Below are positions 1-11,569 of a DNA stretch of 64,000 bases, piece by piece. Each line of letters begins with the position of its first letter. Position 1 is the stretch's first letter. Under the pieces are notes generated by a model that had not been told where the DNA came from, searched no databases, and was given only the letters and a program-made list of their open reading frames with translations. The translations under genes and the position numbers were made by a program. The stretch is taken from the NCBI GenBank assembly GCA_963924555.1, contig OZ004581.1:4712001-4776000 (forward strand). Reading direction: 5' to 3'. This DNA comes from Crambe crambe. Taxonomy: Eukaryota; Porifera; Demospongiae; Poecilosclerida; Crambeidae.

Positions 1-200
1 GATGGAATATTTATAACTGATCTATATTGATGTGAATGCATGATCATTGAGCTTTATGTATACAAATCAGTATTGCAAAATATTCTAGATAGCTACTTTC
101 GTGTATTAGCTAGCTAGATGCTACAGAGCAACATGTCTCTTAGCTACTATAGAAAGTTAGTTATAGTTTTTGGTATAACATAGCTAAACAGCTAGCTACA

Positions 201-275
201 AATCGGGAATAGAACCAGAGACAGCACGTTCAATAGTACACGGCACTGACCGATGCGATGCGCTACAGTGGCAAC
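201..275 (-). repeat. tRNA-derived SINE-like module, copy 1
   Basis: The reverse strand shows an A-box-like TAGCGCATCG (256-265) and a B-box-like GGTTCTATTCCC (205-216), spaced as in a tRNA head. It recurs in every repeat unit, so it is a repeated pseudo-tRNA or SINE head rather than a functional tRNA gene. No convincing acceptor stem is seen. Confidence 0.5.
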
Positions 276-1040
276 GCTGCAAATATCCGTTTGAAAGCGA
301 TATTTATACTTTTAATATCAAACTCTGGGCGAGTGTTGCCTAGCCTTGGAGTCACAAGAGTGCGTGAATCGTACGTCCCATACACCTAACGCTCGCTGCG
401 TTCGTTCGCCATTATAATACATAGGCCAGCTTCGCTTGCCAATGTATTAGCTACTATTGTCCTGCCGGTGTCACAGTTTATTTTATCGCTGGGAGATTCT
501 GTCGCGGCGACAAAATATCGTAAGAAATTCTGTCGCGAGCGACCTAATCTCGTCCCCGCCAGGATATATTGTCGCGCGCTGCATATAAAGTAGCTATTGG
601 AGAGGTAGTATAGCTATATCTGATTATACAAAGACAATTGCTCGCCAACAATTGCCCTAGCAATAAAAATCTCATAGGTCGTTTCTGTCTTGGTGATGAA
701 TCTCTTCTATAATGATATCTCCTGGCTATACTTCCATGCTGTTTATAGGTGCATCGAAATTTCAAGCTTATTAGCTATTCACCTTTATAGTTGGGTATAT
801 TCGCTCATACTTCAAAGGAGCATGTTTTTTTTTCTAGTGTCTTGCTTAGCTAGAAAATTAATATTTTTTGCAAGTGTACAGCGATGGAATTTATAACTGA
901 TCTATATTGATGTGAATGCATGATTGAGCTTTATATAAATCAGTATTGCAAAATATTCTAGATAGCTACTTACGTGTAATAGCTAGCAAGATGCGTAAAA
1001 AATTATAGTTTTTGCTATAACATAGCTCAATAGCTAGCTA

Positions 1041-1115
1041 CAAATCGGGAATCGAACCCTAGACCGCATGTTCAATAGTACACGGCACTGACCGATGCTA
1101 TGCGGTATAGTGGCA
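1041..1115 (-). repeat. tRNA-derived SINE-like module, copy 2
   Basis: Same module as at 201-275 in the second tandem unit. Its B box is the best of the set, GGTTCGATTCCC on the reverse strand, matching the T-arm consensus exactly. Confidence 0.5.
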
Positions 1116-1603
1116 ACGCTGCAAATATCCGTTTGAAAGAGATATATACTTCTAACCTCAAACCATACACCTAACGCTCGCTCGCCATTATAATACATAG
1201 GCCAGCTTCGTTTGCCTATGTATTAGCTACTATTGTCCTGCCGGCACTCCACGGTAAGCTAATCAGAGCCGGCTGCCGGTGTCACAGTTTATTTTGTCGT
1301 TGGGAGATTCTGTCGCGGCGAAATTCTATCGCGAGCGACCTAATCTTTAAGGATATTTCGTCGCCGCCAGGATATATAGTCGCAGCTATCGGAGAGGTTG
1401 TATAGTTATATCCGATTATACAAAGATAATCGCTCACCAACAAATTGCTCTCCTTGCAATAAAAATCTAGATCGTTTCTACTACAGAATTCGATATAGGC
1501 TGTGTCTACTGTAACGAGAACGGTCTGTTCAGGCCACCAGTCGGTCCCGGCACCAGGACACTTAAATTTTTTTCAAAGATTGAAAAAGAAAAAAAAAACT
1601 CTA

Positions 1604-1685
1604 TTTCGAGAATCGAACGCGAGACCACACATTCAATATCACGCAGTACTAAACATAGATATACGAGTGTATTCGCTCATACTTC
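1604..1685 (-). repeat. Second type of tRNA-like module
   Basis: The reverse strand reads GTGTGGTCTC followed by GCGTTCGATTCTCG, a B-box-like signature in a different sequence context from the 201-275 family. A diverged copy lies at 7,394-7,475. Probably a SINE head. Confidence 0.35.
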
Positions 1686-1969
1686 AAAGGAGCATGGTTT
1701 TTTCTAGTGACTTGCTTAGCTAGAAAGTTAATATTTTTCCAAGTGTGCAGTGATGGAATATTTATAACTGTTCTATATTGATGTGTTGTGAATGTATGAT
1801 CATTGAGCTTTATGTATACAAATCAATATTGCAAAATATTCTAGATAGCTACTTATGTGTAATAGCTAGCTGAATGCTACAGAGCAACATGTCTCTTAGC
1901 TACTATAGAAAGTTAGAAAGTAAAAAATTATATTTTTTTTGGTATAACATAGCTCAACATCTAGCTACA

Positions 1970-2045
1970 AATCGGGAATCGAACCAGAGACAGCACGTTC
2001 AATAGTACACGGCACTGACCGATGCGATGCGCTACAGTGGCAACG
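1970..2045 (-). repeat. tRNA-derived SINE-like module, copy 3
   Basis: Third tandem copy of the 201-275 module, with B box GGTTCGATTCCC on the reverse strand and the same A-box region. Confidence 0.5.
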
Positions 2046-2974
2046 CTGCAAATATCCGTTTGAAAGCGATATTTATACTTCTAATATCAAACTCTGGGCG
2101 AGTGTTGACTAGTCTTGGAATCACAACAGTGCGTAAATAGTATGTCCCATACACCTAACGCTCGCTGCGTTCGCTCGTCATTATAATACATAGGCCAGCT
2201 TCACTTGCCAATGTATTAGCTACTATTGTCCTGCCGGTGTCACAGTTTATTTTGTCGCTGGGAGATTCTGTCGCGGCGACAAAATATCCTAGGAAATTCT
2301 GTCGCGAGCGACCTAATCTCCTAGGATATTTCGTCGCCGCCAGGATATATTGTCGCTGCATATAAAGTAGTTATTGGAGAGGTGGTATAGACAATCGTTC
2401 ACCAACAAATTGCCCTAACAATAAAAAAATCTCTTAGGTCGTTTCTGTCTTAGTGATAAATCTCTTCGATAATATTACCTAGGATATTTTTTCACTAGTT
2501 ATTAGCTATATTTCTATGCTATTTATGGGTACATCAATATCTCATGGTTGGATATATATTCAGTCAACAGCGAGCGAACAAGCAATTATTCTTTAGTGCT
2601 ACAACTCTTTGCTTCTGAGTTTGTATGTAACAAAGCACTTAGATAAGCCTGTAGATCCTCTACAACTACTACTATAGCAATGTGCAGCATTTGAAGTGAC
2701 CAAGTGAGCAAGTGAAGTAGCTAGCTGATAGCTTCAGTGCTTGATATTGTTAAGTCATGTTAGTGGTGGTTCCAACCAGGAAGCTCCACGCATATAAAGC
2801 TATGAATCTTAGATAAGCCAAGCGCCTATACAATCACTTAGATAAGTCCAAGCGCCTCTATGACAAAAAGCTGTAGAAAACAATTTCATGCACATCATGC
2901 ACGCGCATCATAGATTTTTAACTGTGATGATTTCCTTGCGTACGTACGCACTGACAAGCACATTATTATATAGA

Positions 2975-4398
2975 TAATAATATCTTGACAGTCACAACTC
3001 CCGACTGCTTCCTCCTATATCTACCAATTGAAGCTCTACACCTGATCTAAGGAATGTTATCGTTCAAATTGAAGTAAAGCTCAATCGCCGTTCGAGTGCA
3101 TTCGTGGACGCTAGACAGCCATAACTCCCGACTGCTTCATCCTATATCTACGATCTTCGTTCCATCTTGAAGTTCTATACCTCAAGTAAGGATTAAATTG
3201 ATATAAAGCTCAAGTCCTAACTGTCAATTGCCGTTCGAGTGCCTTCGCGGACGACTCAAAATCTCGAACGCTTCGTAGACAGCAAGGTTAGTTTATACAC
3301 TCCATAGATACTACGTAGACGTTTCATAGAGGGTGTGTATAAACTTTGGACCGGTATCACAGTTTATTTCGTCGCTGGGAGATTCTGTCGCGGCGACAAA
3401 ATATCCTAGGAAATTCTGTCACGAGCGACCTAGCCAGCCTGGCAGTATGAAGGATCCAGTCACACAGGGATGAATGAATACTTCCATTTCACTCCCCTGA
3501 TCCAGCTCTTGCTTTGGTATCGATACAGATACGCCCACATCCTCAAAGTTCACCGTGCCTGTGGACAATGTGATAGTTGGATTTTCATCAAACACTAGCT
3601 ATAGCTAATAACTAGTGAAAAATATCCTATCATTAGAGAAGAGATTTATCAATAAGACAGAAACGACCTAGGAGATTTTTATTGCTACACTGTAAAAACA
3701 AAAGTGTTTACTGCACACCATTTTGTCCCAATACACACACTGTTTTTGTTTTTGGTGTGTGTATTGGGACAATTTAGTGTGCAGTACACACTTTCATTTT
3801 TACAGTGTAGGGTAATTTGTTGGTGAGCGATTGTCTTTGTATAATCAGATATAGCTATACCACCTCTCCAATAGATACTTTATATGCAGCGACAATAATT
3901 ATATCCTTGCGGCGACGAAATATCCTAGGAGATTAGGTTGCTCGCGACGGAATTTCCTAGGATATTTTGTCGCCGCGATAGAATCTCCCAGCGACAAAAT
4001 AAACTGTGACACCGGTTTAAAGTTTATACACACCCTCTACGAAACGTCTACGTAGCGTCTATGGAGTGTATAAACTAATTTGCTGTCTACGAAGCGTTCG
4101 AGAATTTGAGTCGTCCACGAAGGCACTCGAGCGTCAATTGACAGTTAGGACTTGAGCTTTACTTCAATTTGATCAATTTAATCCTTACCTGAGGTGTAGA
4201 GCTTCAAGATTTTACCAAGATCGTAGATATAGGACGGGAGTTATGGCTGTCAAGCGTCCACGAAGGCACTCGAACGGCAATTGACAGTTAGGACTTGAGC
4301 GTTACTTCAATTTGAACGATACCATTCCTTAGATCAGGTGTAGAGCTACCAAGATCGTAGACATAGGATGAAGAAGTCGGGAGTTATAACTATCAAGA

Positions 4399-4410
<12 letters not shown>
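2975..4410. mobile_element. 1.4-kb composite fold-back element
   Basis: Sequence from 2,984 (CTTGACAGTCACAACTCCCG) reappears inverted at the far end near 4,400. The inner part (TTTATACACTCC to GTGTGTATAAAC, 3,290-3,350) is mirrored at 4,020-4,080, and the GGTGTCACAG/GTCGC block is mirrored at 3,355-3,430 and 3,875-4,015. The arms extend about 700 bp each around a centre near 3,745. AT microsatellite flanks both ends. No coding capacity is seen. Confidence 0.75.
3688..3807. mobile_element. 120-bp Tc1/mariner-like MITE
   Basis: A near-perfect hairpin begins CACTGTAAAAAC and ends in its reverse complement, flanked on both sides by TA (3,686-3,687 and 3,808-3,809). The uninterrupted host sequence (attgctagggtaattt) is seen in related repeats elsewhere, for example near 6,800, which supports a TA target duplication. 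It sits at the centre of the 2,975-4,410 fold-back. A decayed relative may lie at 4,798-4,870. Confidence 0.75.
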
Positions 4411-4433
<23 letters not shown>

Positions 4434-4457
4434 TTATTATGATTATTATTATTATTA
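4399..4457. repeat. (TTA)n microsatellite
   Basis: Nearly pure TTA/ATT repeat at the right edge of the 1.4-kb fold-back element. Confidence 0.9.
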
Positions 4458-4459
4458 AT

Positions 4460-5450
4460 GAGCGTGAGCGTTTTGCGTGTCAAGCCTACATATTGTGCGA
4501 ACATATACAGACCTGAAGAATTCGATACTGGCTTAAAAATAAGAGTATTGGACGAAGCCAGGCAGCGAGGCGCGGTGGTTGCCACCGTTCTTCGTATAGA
4601 CGATTTCGCTTGTCCAATTTTCGGGCACACGAACGAAAAGGAGCAACCTTCGTACGGATTACATCGAAAAAGTCATAATTCCTTAATAATCACTCCTAGT
4701 AATTTTGCACAACTATATGAGCCTGCTCTCTGTAACAATAATATAATGAAATTTTAATTATCGCTCGCGATTGCGCTTTAAACATTCCCGTTAGTTTCAC
4801 AAAACAGTGATTCCATTTTGGTGTGAACATTGCGACAATTTGGTGTGTTATGCACACTTTTATTTTTATAGTGCGCTAGATGTGGTAAGTACAATATAGC
4901 TTCGCGAATTGTTGAATGATTGTAGTAGCAGCTTGGGCTACCAGTTAATCTTTAAGCTTAGTTTGTATGTGATTTCTACTAGGGGTATCCGATTGTCAAT
5001 GAGATTGAGTGATCTTCGGACGGTATTATTCCATTGATCCCTCGCGCTTCATATTTAATTAATGCTCGTTCGCCCTATCTTGGAATTTTATTTTATTAAT
5101 GTCCAGGCTGTCCTCTGCAGTGTCCGTTCATATATGGCGGTAAATAATTGAAAATCTAGTCTACTATTGCAAGCATCAATGGCAATGAGAGAAAGGTTCA
5201 GTTAAAAGAGTAATTCATAATTTAGAATAGTTCACCTCTTTTGATATTTATGGTGTGGTCCTGCTTATAAACAAGTTATGTAATTTTTTATGAGCTGAAT
5301 GATTCTGATCTGGAAGGGCTAGTGCTGATGGAATAAGTATCTGTACAGTTTGTAATGCTGGCACGTATACAGCCTTCTAAAATAATTGCAGTGAGGGAGC
5401 GCAGCTAGCGAGGTGACTCTCAGGTCATAACTCATTGAAATTTTAAATAT
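4460..5450. other. Intergenic, no recognised gene
   Basis: AT-rich sequence. A 99-codon plus-strand ORF at 4,458-4,757 starts in a word (GAGCGTTTTGCGTGTCAAGC) that recurs inverted at 15,390-15,420, so it is most likely repeat-derived. Nothing else is recognisable. Confidence 0.5.
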
Positions 5451-5454
5451 ATTT

Positions 5455-5629
5455 GTGACCTTCTCTAGGAAAACCCGGCAGTCAGCTTAAATTTAAAAAT
5501 TTTAGTTACGTTGATATTCATTATCTGGAGGCCCTTTGGCTCTCTACCGCTCAAATTTCAAAGCTCTAGCAACTACTCCTACGTGAAAATTAATTTTTTG
5601 GCTGACTGCCGGGTTTTCCCAGAGCGGGT
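5455..5629. repeat. Inverted repeat with CCCGGCAGTCAGC arms
   Basis: AAAACCCGGCAGTCAGCTTAA on the left is mirrored by GGCTGACTGCCGGGTTTTCC on the right, with flanks (gtgacc, gggtcac) also partly complementary. It is a small fold-back element or an inverted duplication. The 122-codon ORF through it is not credible as a gene. Confidence 0.6.
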
Positions 5630-5632
5630 CAC

Positions 5633-6420
5633 ATATATCTATGTCTACACTCCAAAATGCCCCAGGCGTGCGCGTACGTATGGTACGTGTCCCGAAATAG
5701 TTGTGCTGCGCGCGTGCATAATGCGCATCTCCAATTGTAATCAAGCTAGATTGTTTTCTACAGCCCTTTGTCATAGAGGCGCTAGGCTATGTAGGCGCTT
5801 GGGTTATCTAAGTGCTTGTGGTAAGTATTTACAACTTTCTATGTATTTAGCTTCCCGGCTGCAGTCACAACTTAAATGACTCTTGTCTCTGATAGAAACT
5901 CAACAGCATAATCTTTGAGTTAACTTGCTTGCTCGCTCGCTGTCGAAATTAATGTTGCACATTTTCCTATAGTATAGCGAGTGATTCATGTACGTGTGAG
6001 TGTGCATGTGGAAATAATCGATCGAGAATGAAATTGACTAGTATAGTGCGTACAATAGCGAGAGTGTAAGCTTAAAAAATTAACTATGGAAAAAGGAATT
6101 TGAACAACTTCTTATAATACAATACAGCTTAAAATTTTTAAATATCGGAAGATTTGCGAACGTGAAAGCGCGCACTTAAAAATCATTGCAGCACAGCAAG
6201 CAAGCTGACTCTCAGGTTACGATTCATTGAAATTGTATATCTATGTCTACATTTCAAAATGCCCAGGCGTATGTACGGTATGTACGTGTCGTGCAATAGT
6301 AGCGCCCTGCGCGTGCATGATGTGCATGAAATTATTTTCTACAGCTTTTTGTCATAGAGGCGCTTGGACTTATCTAAGTGATTGTAGGTGCTTGGTTTAT
6401 TTAAGATTCACAGCTTTTTA
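5633..6420. repeat. Direct duplication of a ~190-bp segment
   Basis: The segment starting TATATCTATGTCTACA at about 5,633 recurs at about 6,235 with the same following words (AAAATGCCC, GCGCGTGCAT, TCATAGAGGCGCT). The copies are diverged. No gene is seen. Confidence 0.6.
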
Positions 6421-7393
6421 TGCGTGGAACTTCCTGGTTGGAACCATCACTAACATGACTCTTAACAATATCAAGCACTGAAGCTATCAGCTAGCTACTT
6501 CACTTGCTCACTTGGTCACTTCAAATGCTGCACATTGCTATAGTAGTAGTTGTAGAGGCTCTACAGGCTTATCTAAGTGCTTTGTTACATATAAACTCAG
6601 AAGCAAAATCTTCTAAAGAGTTGTAGCATTAAAGAATAATTGCTTGCTCGCTCACTGTTGACTGAATATATACCCAACTATATAGCTAACAAGCTTGAGA
6701 TTTTGATGTACCCATAAACAGCATAGAAATATAGCAGTGAAAAAAATATATTATCAAACAGATTTATCACTAAGACAGAAACGACCAAGGAGATTTTTTA
6801 TTGTTAGGGTAATTTGTCGGTGAGTGATTGTCTTTGTATATACCACCTCTCCAATAACTACTTTATATGCAGCGACAATATATCCTGGCGGCGACGAAAT
6901 ATCCTAGGAGATTAGGTCGCTCGCGACAGAATTTCCTAGGATATTTTGTCGCTGCGACAGAATCTCCCAGTGACAAAATAAACTGTGACACTGGCACTCC
7001 AAGGTAAGCTAATCAGAGCCGGCTGCCAGTGTCACAGTTTACTTTGTCGCTGGGAGATTCTGTCGCGGCGACAAAATATCCTAGGAAATTCTGTCGCAAG
7101 CGACCTAATCTCCTAGGATATTTCGTCGCCGCCAGGATATATTGTCGCTGCATATAAAGTAGCTATTGGAGAGGTGGCATAGCTATATCTGATTATACAA
7201 AGATAATCGCTCACCAACAAATTGCTCTCCTAGCAACAAAAATCTAGATTGTTTCTACTACAGAGTTCGATATAGGCTGTGTCTACTGTCCCGGCAATGG
7301 GAGCAGTCTGTTCAGGCCATCAGTCCAGGCACCTGGTCCTGGCACCAGGACACTTAAATTTTTTTCAAAGATTGAAAAAGAAAAAAAAAACTC

Positions 7394-7475
7394 CATATCG
7401 AGAATCAAACGTGAGACCACACATTCAATAGCACGCCGTATTAACCATAGATATATGAGTGTATTTGCTCATACT
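7394..7475 (-). repeat. Second-type tRNA-like module, diverged copy
   Basis: Copy of the 1,604-1,685 module. The reverse strand B-box region reads ACGTTTGATTCTCG and is degraded. Confidence 0.3.
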
Positions 7476-8074
7476 TCAAGTATTGGAGAGCAATAAAATA
7501 TGAGATTTTGTCACTCTATTGCTATACATACAACTATGGACGAGAAGAACATAGGAGAGCAACAAATATCCTAGGAGATTTTACTTAACTTTAATTTTAC
7601 TTTATGGTGAGCGACTATAGGAGATATTTATACTCCGCTATATGCTCTGGCTATGTAATATCCAATATAGTCATGCATGCAGTGCTGAGCAACAAAATAT
7701 ATCCTATAAAAGATGTATCAAGTAGCTACGTCTAACGTCTAATATAGCTAGCTGCGACAATATATCCTGGTGGCGACCGAATATCCTAGGAGATAGGTCG
7801 AATTTCCTAGAATATTTTGTCGCCGTGACAGAATCTCCCAGCGACAAAATAAACTGTGACACCAGCAGCCGGCTCTGATTAGCTTACCTTGGAGTGCCGG
7901 CAGGACAGTAGTAGCTAATACACAGGGAAGCGAAGCTGGCCTATGTATTATAATGGCGAGCGAACGCAGCAAGTGTATGGGACGTACTATTCACGCACTG
8001 TCGTAACTCCTAGGCTAGGCAACACTCGCCCAGAGTTTGAGGTTAGAAGTATAAATATCGGATATTTGCAGCAT

Positions 8075-8155
8075 TGCCACTGTAGCACATCGCATCGGTC
8101 AGTGCCGTGTACGTGTACTATTGAACGTGTGGTCTCTGGTTTGATTCCCGATTTG
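8075..8155 (+). repeat. tRNA-derived SINE-like module, inverted copy
   Basis: Plus-strand copy of the 201-275 module, with A-box-like TAGCACATCG and B-box-like GGTTTGATTCCC. A 6-bp insertion (ACGTGT) lies between the boxes. Confidence 0.5.
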
Positions 8156-8601
8156 TAGCTAGCTATTGAGCTATATTATAGCAAAGACTATATTTTTTTA
8201 CTTTCTATAGTAGCTAAGAGACATGTTGCTCTGTTGCATCTAGCTAGCTATTACACGTAAGTAGCTATCTAGAATATTTTGCAATAGGCCTACTGATTTG
8301 TATAAAGCTCAATCATGTATTCACATCAATATAGATCAGTTATAAATATTCCATCGCTGTACAAGACACTAGAAAAAAACATGCTCCTTTGAATATGTTC
8401 TTGACATCTCCAACTCCTAACAACAAAAAAGAAGACGGGGCAATTAGACCATGCAGGCTGAGGATCCACCAAGATTGGCTTAGCAACCAGGAGAGGATTT
8501 GAAAAAAAAATAAAAAAAAATAACAGCCACAACAAACAACCAATCAAATAAAAAAGAACAACAGAAAAAAGATTGGTCCATAATCTAGTCAGCTTGTTGA
8601 A

Positions 8602-8605
<4 letters not shown>

Positions 8606-8673
<68 letters not shown>
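8606..8673. repeat. (AAT)n microsatellite
   Basis: About 22 units of AAT. Antisense translation gives a poly-isoleucine ORF that is not a gene. Confidence 0.95.
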
Positions 8674-8674
<1 letters not shown>

Positions 8675-8729
8675 GATATGAACGGACACTGCATAACTAC
8701 TCACCGTGACACCGGAATCACTACTAGTA

Positions 8730-8739
8730 GGTAAAGGGT
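8730..8739 (+). promoter_or_regulatory. GGTAAAGGGT motif before LARS2-like start
   Basis: A single copy of the 10-mer lies 13 bases before the ATG of the LARS2-like gene. The same motif stands before three other predicted starts in the window (near 36,154, 51,093 and 53,508). The promoter role is inferred only from this recurrence. Confidence 0.35.
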
Positions 8740-9328
8740 TCCTTTAGTAAAGATGTTGAGAAGTAGAACCAGAATCTTTCCCCCTGTTGCAGTTTGCTGT
8801 AAAGAAGGAAAGAGAACTATCGAGGTAGGTTATATATTGTACATTATCTTTACTGCTATGGATAGTATCAAGCTTACAATGTCAATGAAGTGGAATCCAA
8901 ATGGCAAGAAAGGTGGAACCATGAATCATCACAAAGCATTCCCGGTGGATCAGTAGAAAGATCCATGTTCTATGTCCTGTCCATGTTCCCATATCCATCA
9001 GGACGGCTGCACATGGGCCATGTTAGACCATCAGTGATACATTGGCTCGCTATCAACGAATGGGAAAACGGTAAATTGCAAGTAACACAAGTCTAGCAAC
9101 TAGGCGAGTGTGAGCCATATTTATTGCTGGCTTGCATTATAGTTTTATGATTTAGGCCTGTGATGTGTACGGTGCAGGTATTACACCCTATGGGCTGGGA
9201 TTCATTTGGTCTGCCGGCAGAGAATGCAGCTATTGATAAAGGCATCAGTCCCATCCAATGGACCAACTAGTATGTCTCTACAAATTATAATGATACTATG
9301 AAACAATTACCATACTCTGGTGTAGTCA

Positions 9329-9371
9329 ACCCTTTACCATATTTCCTTATTGAATAATAATGGTAAAGGGT
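9329..9371. promoter_or_regulatory. Paired ACCCTTTACC / GGTAAAGGGT motif
   Basis: Inverted pair (9329-9338 and 9362-9371) separated by 23 bases, lying in the intron between LARS2-like exons 9,269 and 9,486. Could be a tiny palindromic element instead of a regulatory site. Confidence 0.35.
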
Positions 9372-9713
9372 CAGGTCTACCACAAGATTACCAATATTAA
9401 CTGGACTCAAGGAACTTCATCTTGTGTGCCCATTGCATATTACATTACATGAATTCTCAGCTGAAAATTATTAATTTTTTCATAGCAACATTCAAGTAAT
9501 GAGAGGGCAAATGGATAGTCTGGGATGTCACTTTGATTGGAACAGAGTAAGTACCATGTCATACTGTCAGAGATATTCGATCCCTTAGGAAATCTGCACT
9601 AGCTCACCTGATTACTATAAATGGACACAGTGGCTTTTTTTGCAACTCTATAAACATGGATTAGCTTACAAAAAAATGGCAAGTTTGTAGGGTCTGGATT
9701 CTCGGTAGCGTGA

Positions 9714-9896
<183 letters not shown>

Positions 9897-10071
9897 TGAT
9901 GTTTAGGAATTACTGGATGGATTGAATGATTTGGACTGGTCTGATCAAGTGAAGTCGTTGCAGAGAAAATGGATTGGCAAATCTGAGGGTGCTTATTTTG
10001 ATTTTAAAGTAGAGGTAACATATTGGTCTAGCTTAATAATGAAACAGCATGTGCAAAATAAGAGTTTCAGT

Positions 10072-10215
10072 TTGATAGGACATTTTTTGTCTGACCAAAT
10101 CCAACTTCGATCAGACATTATCGCTTGGTCATTTAGTATATCAATGAATGTGACTTCTTGAATTTGTTCTGACAGAACGTCTGACTAAGTTGGAATTATC
10201 TGGTCAAAGAGAAAA
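10072..10215. repeat. Degenerate inverted repeat with GTCTGACCA ends
   Basis: GTCTGACCAAATCCAACTT is mirrored imperfectly by AAGTTGGAATTATCTGGTC. It lies exactly where the LARS2 CP1-coding exons would be expected. Similar GTCAGACCA words occur at 47,020-47,160. Confidence 0.4.
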
Positions 10216-11569
10216 AAAATGGTTGAAAAATGGCCAGTGGCCAGCAGTAATATTGCACATTAAACAGTGTTCCACTTAACGTGACTACTCTCTTGAGCAC
10301 TTTCTGTGCTTGTCTGAAAAATTGCTCCCACACGTTGCACAGCTTCTGCTAATAAATAAGACACACTATGTATGTATGTACACATGGCAGTTGTATTTGG
10401 TCATTACATTATTATGGTCCTGTCACAGTGCAGTGGCTGAATAATTCACTTATCACAAATGAACAAGCAGTTTTTGACTAATTATATGTTTGCATGTCAT
10501 ATCATATCTTCAGACCTTTTACTGAAGACGTCTTTAAGTGGATGCCAGTGGATGTCTATATTGGAGGCAATGAACATGGTATGTATCCAGTAAATAATTA
10601 AAAAAACATATTGTAGAATAGACAGACTTCAAATGCAGCCTTTGCAAGCTAGACAAGGGGTATAATGATGACACCCTGATATCTCTATTAATTTCAGTTC
10701 AATTCACCTTGAATATATCATTGCAGTTTGGCAATATTTATAATTTATGAGAATTTAATTTCCAATGTGTAGCTTGCATTTTAACACTAGATTAACACAA
10801 TTGTATAGTAACATGCATCCGAAATAAGTTTCAGAGAGATAACCCAAAACAGAAATTTATCTACCTACATAATTTAATGTCACTGGAATAATGTGATCCT
10901 TGTGCATCGTAGTTCCTCATTGTGTTTCTCTGCCTCAGTGAATGACAGCATTTCATAAATTTAACAATAGCTTCAATTTTTGCAGCAATTCTCCACCTCT
11001 TGTATGCCCATTTCATCACATGTTTTCTCTATAATATCAAGACAAAAGAACCATTCCAGAAATTATTAACTCAGGTACGTACCATGTTAGAGTAAGCATG
11101 AACAGTCAAAGTTACTTAGTGTTACATGTCAGGGAATGGTGGAAGGGAAGATCTACAGGGAGAAAATCAGCGGTCGTTATCTCACAAAGGAGGAGCAGGC
11201 TAATCTCAGTGGAACGTGTGAAGACATAAAGGAGAGCTGGGAAAAGATGTCCAAGTCTAAGCACAATGGAGTGGACCTCCATGATGTGATAGAGAAACTG
11301 TTAGATTATTTATGCTCTTTAAGGTACATACGTACCACCTAAACTGAGTGTTAAACTGCTTCTCTAAACACTACATATTAATTTTGTTCCTCCCAACATG
11401 CACATCCAGTGGGATATCCGTGCCATCAAGGGGGTACACAAATGGCTCAATAGGATTTGGACTCTGTGTCATGATCACGTTAGTGCTTGTCAGTCATCTT
11501 CAGCTCATGAGTGCAGTGATGAGGATAAGAAACGATTGGTCTCTTCAACACAGTACTATCAAGCAGGTA

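Larger units (their letters stand above)
1..2600. repeat. Three head-to-tail ~870-bp direct repeats
   Basis: The word GATGGAATATTTATAAC and the roughly 870 bases after it recur at about 1, 883 and 1752. Each unit carries, in order, a T-rich stretch, a minus-strand tRNA-like module, and a block starting GGTGTCACAGTTTATTTTG with repeated GTCGC and CCTAGG words. The middle copy is the most diverged. The third copy runs on into sequence that reappears inverted at 6,370-8,365. No coding gene is visible; short ORFs here are chance readings of the repeat. Confidence 0.85.
6370..8365. repeat. Inverted counterpart of the left repeat array
   Basis: Reading the reverse strand from 8,365 reproduces the unit that begins at 1,752: GATGGAATATTTATAAC, the tRNA-like module, the GGTGTCACAG block, then the 2,400-2,880 sequence, which lies inverted at 6,370-6,840. 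An extra block (7,033-7,740) carries another GTCGC copy and the second tRNA-like module. Together with 1-2,880 this makes an imperfect palindrome of about 8.4 kb. Confidence 0.7.

Noticed and set aside
201-275. Functional tRNA gene
   Set aside because: Repeated in every unit with varying A and B boxes and no convincing acceptor stem; treated as a SINE-like pseudo-tRNA.
4458-4757. 99-codon plus-strand ORF
   Set aside because: Starts inside a dispersed repeat word and shows no recognisable motif; too short to support as a gene.
8326-8694. Antisense ORF with poly-isoleucine
   Set aside because: Produced by the AAT microsatellite and low-complexity flanks; no conserved motif.
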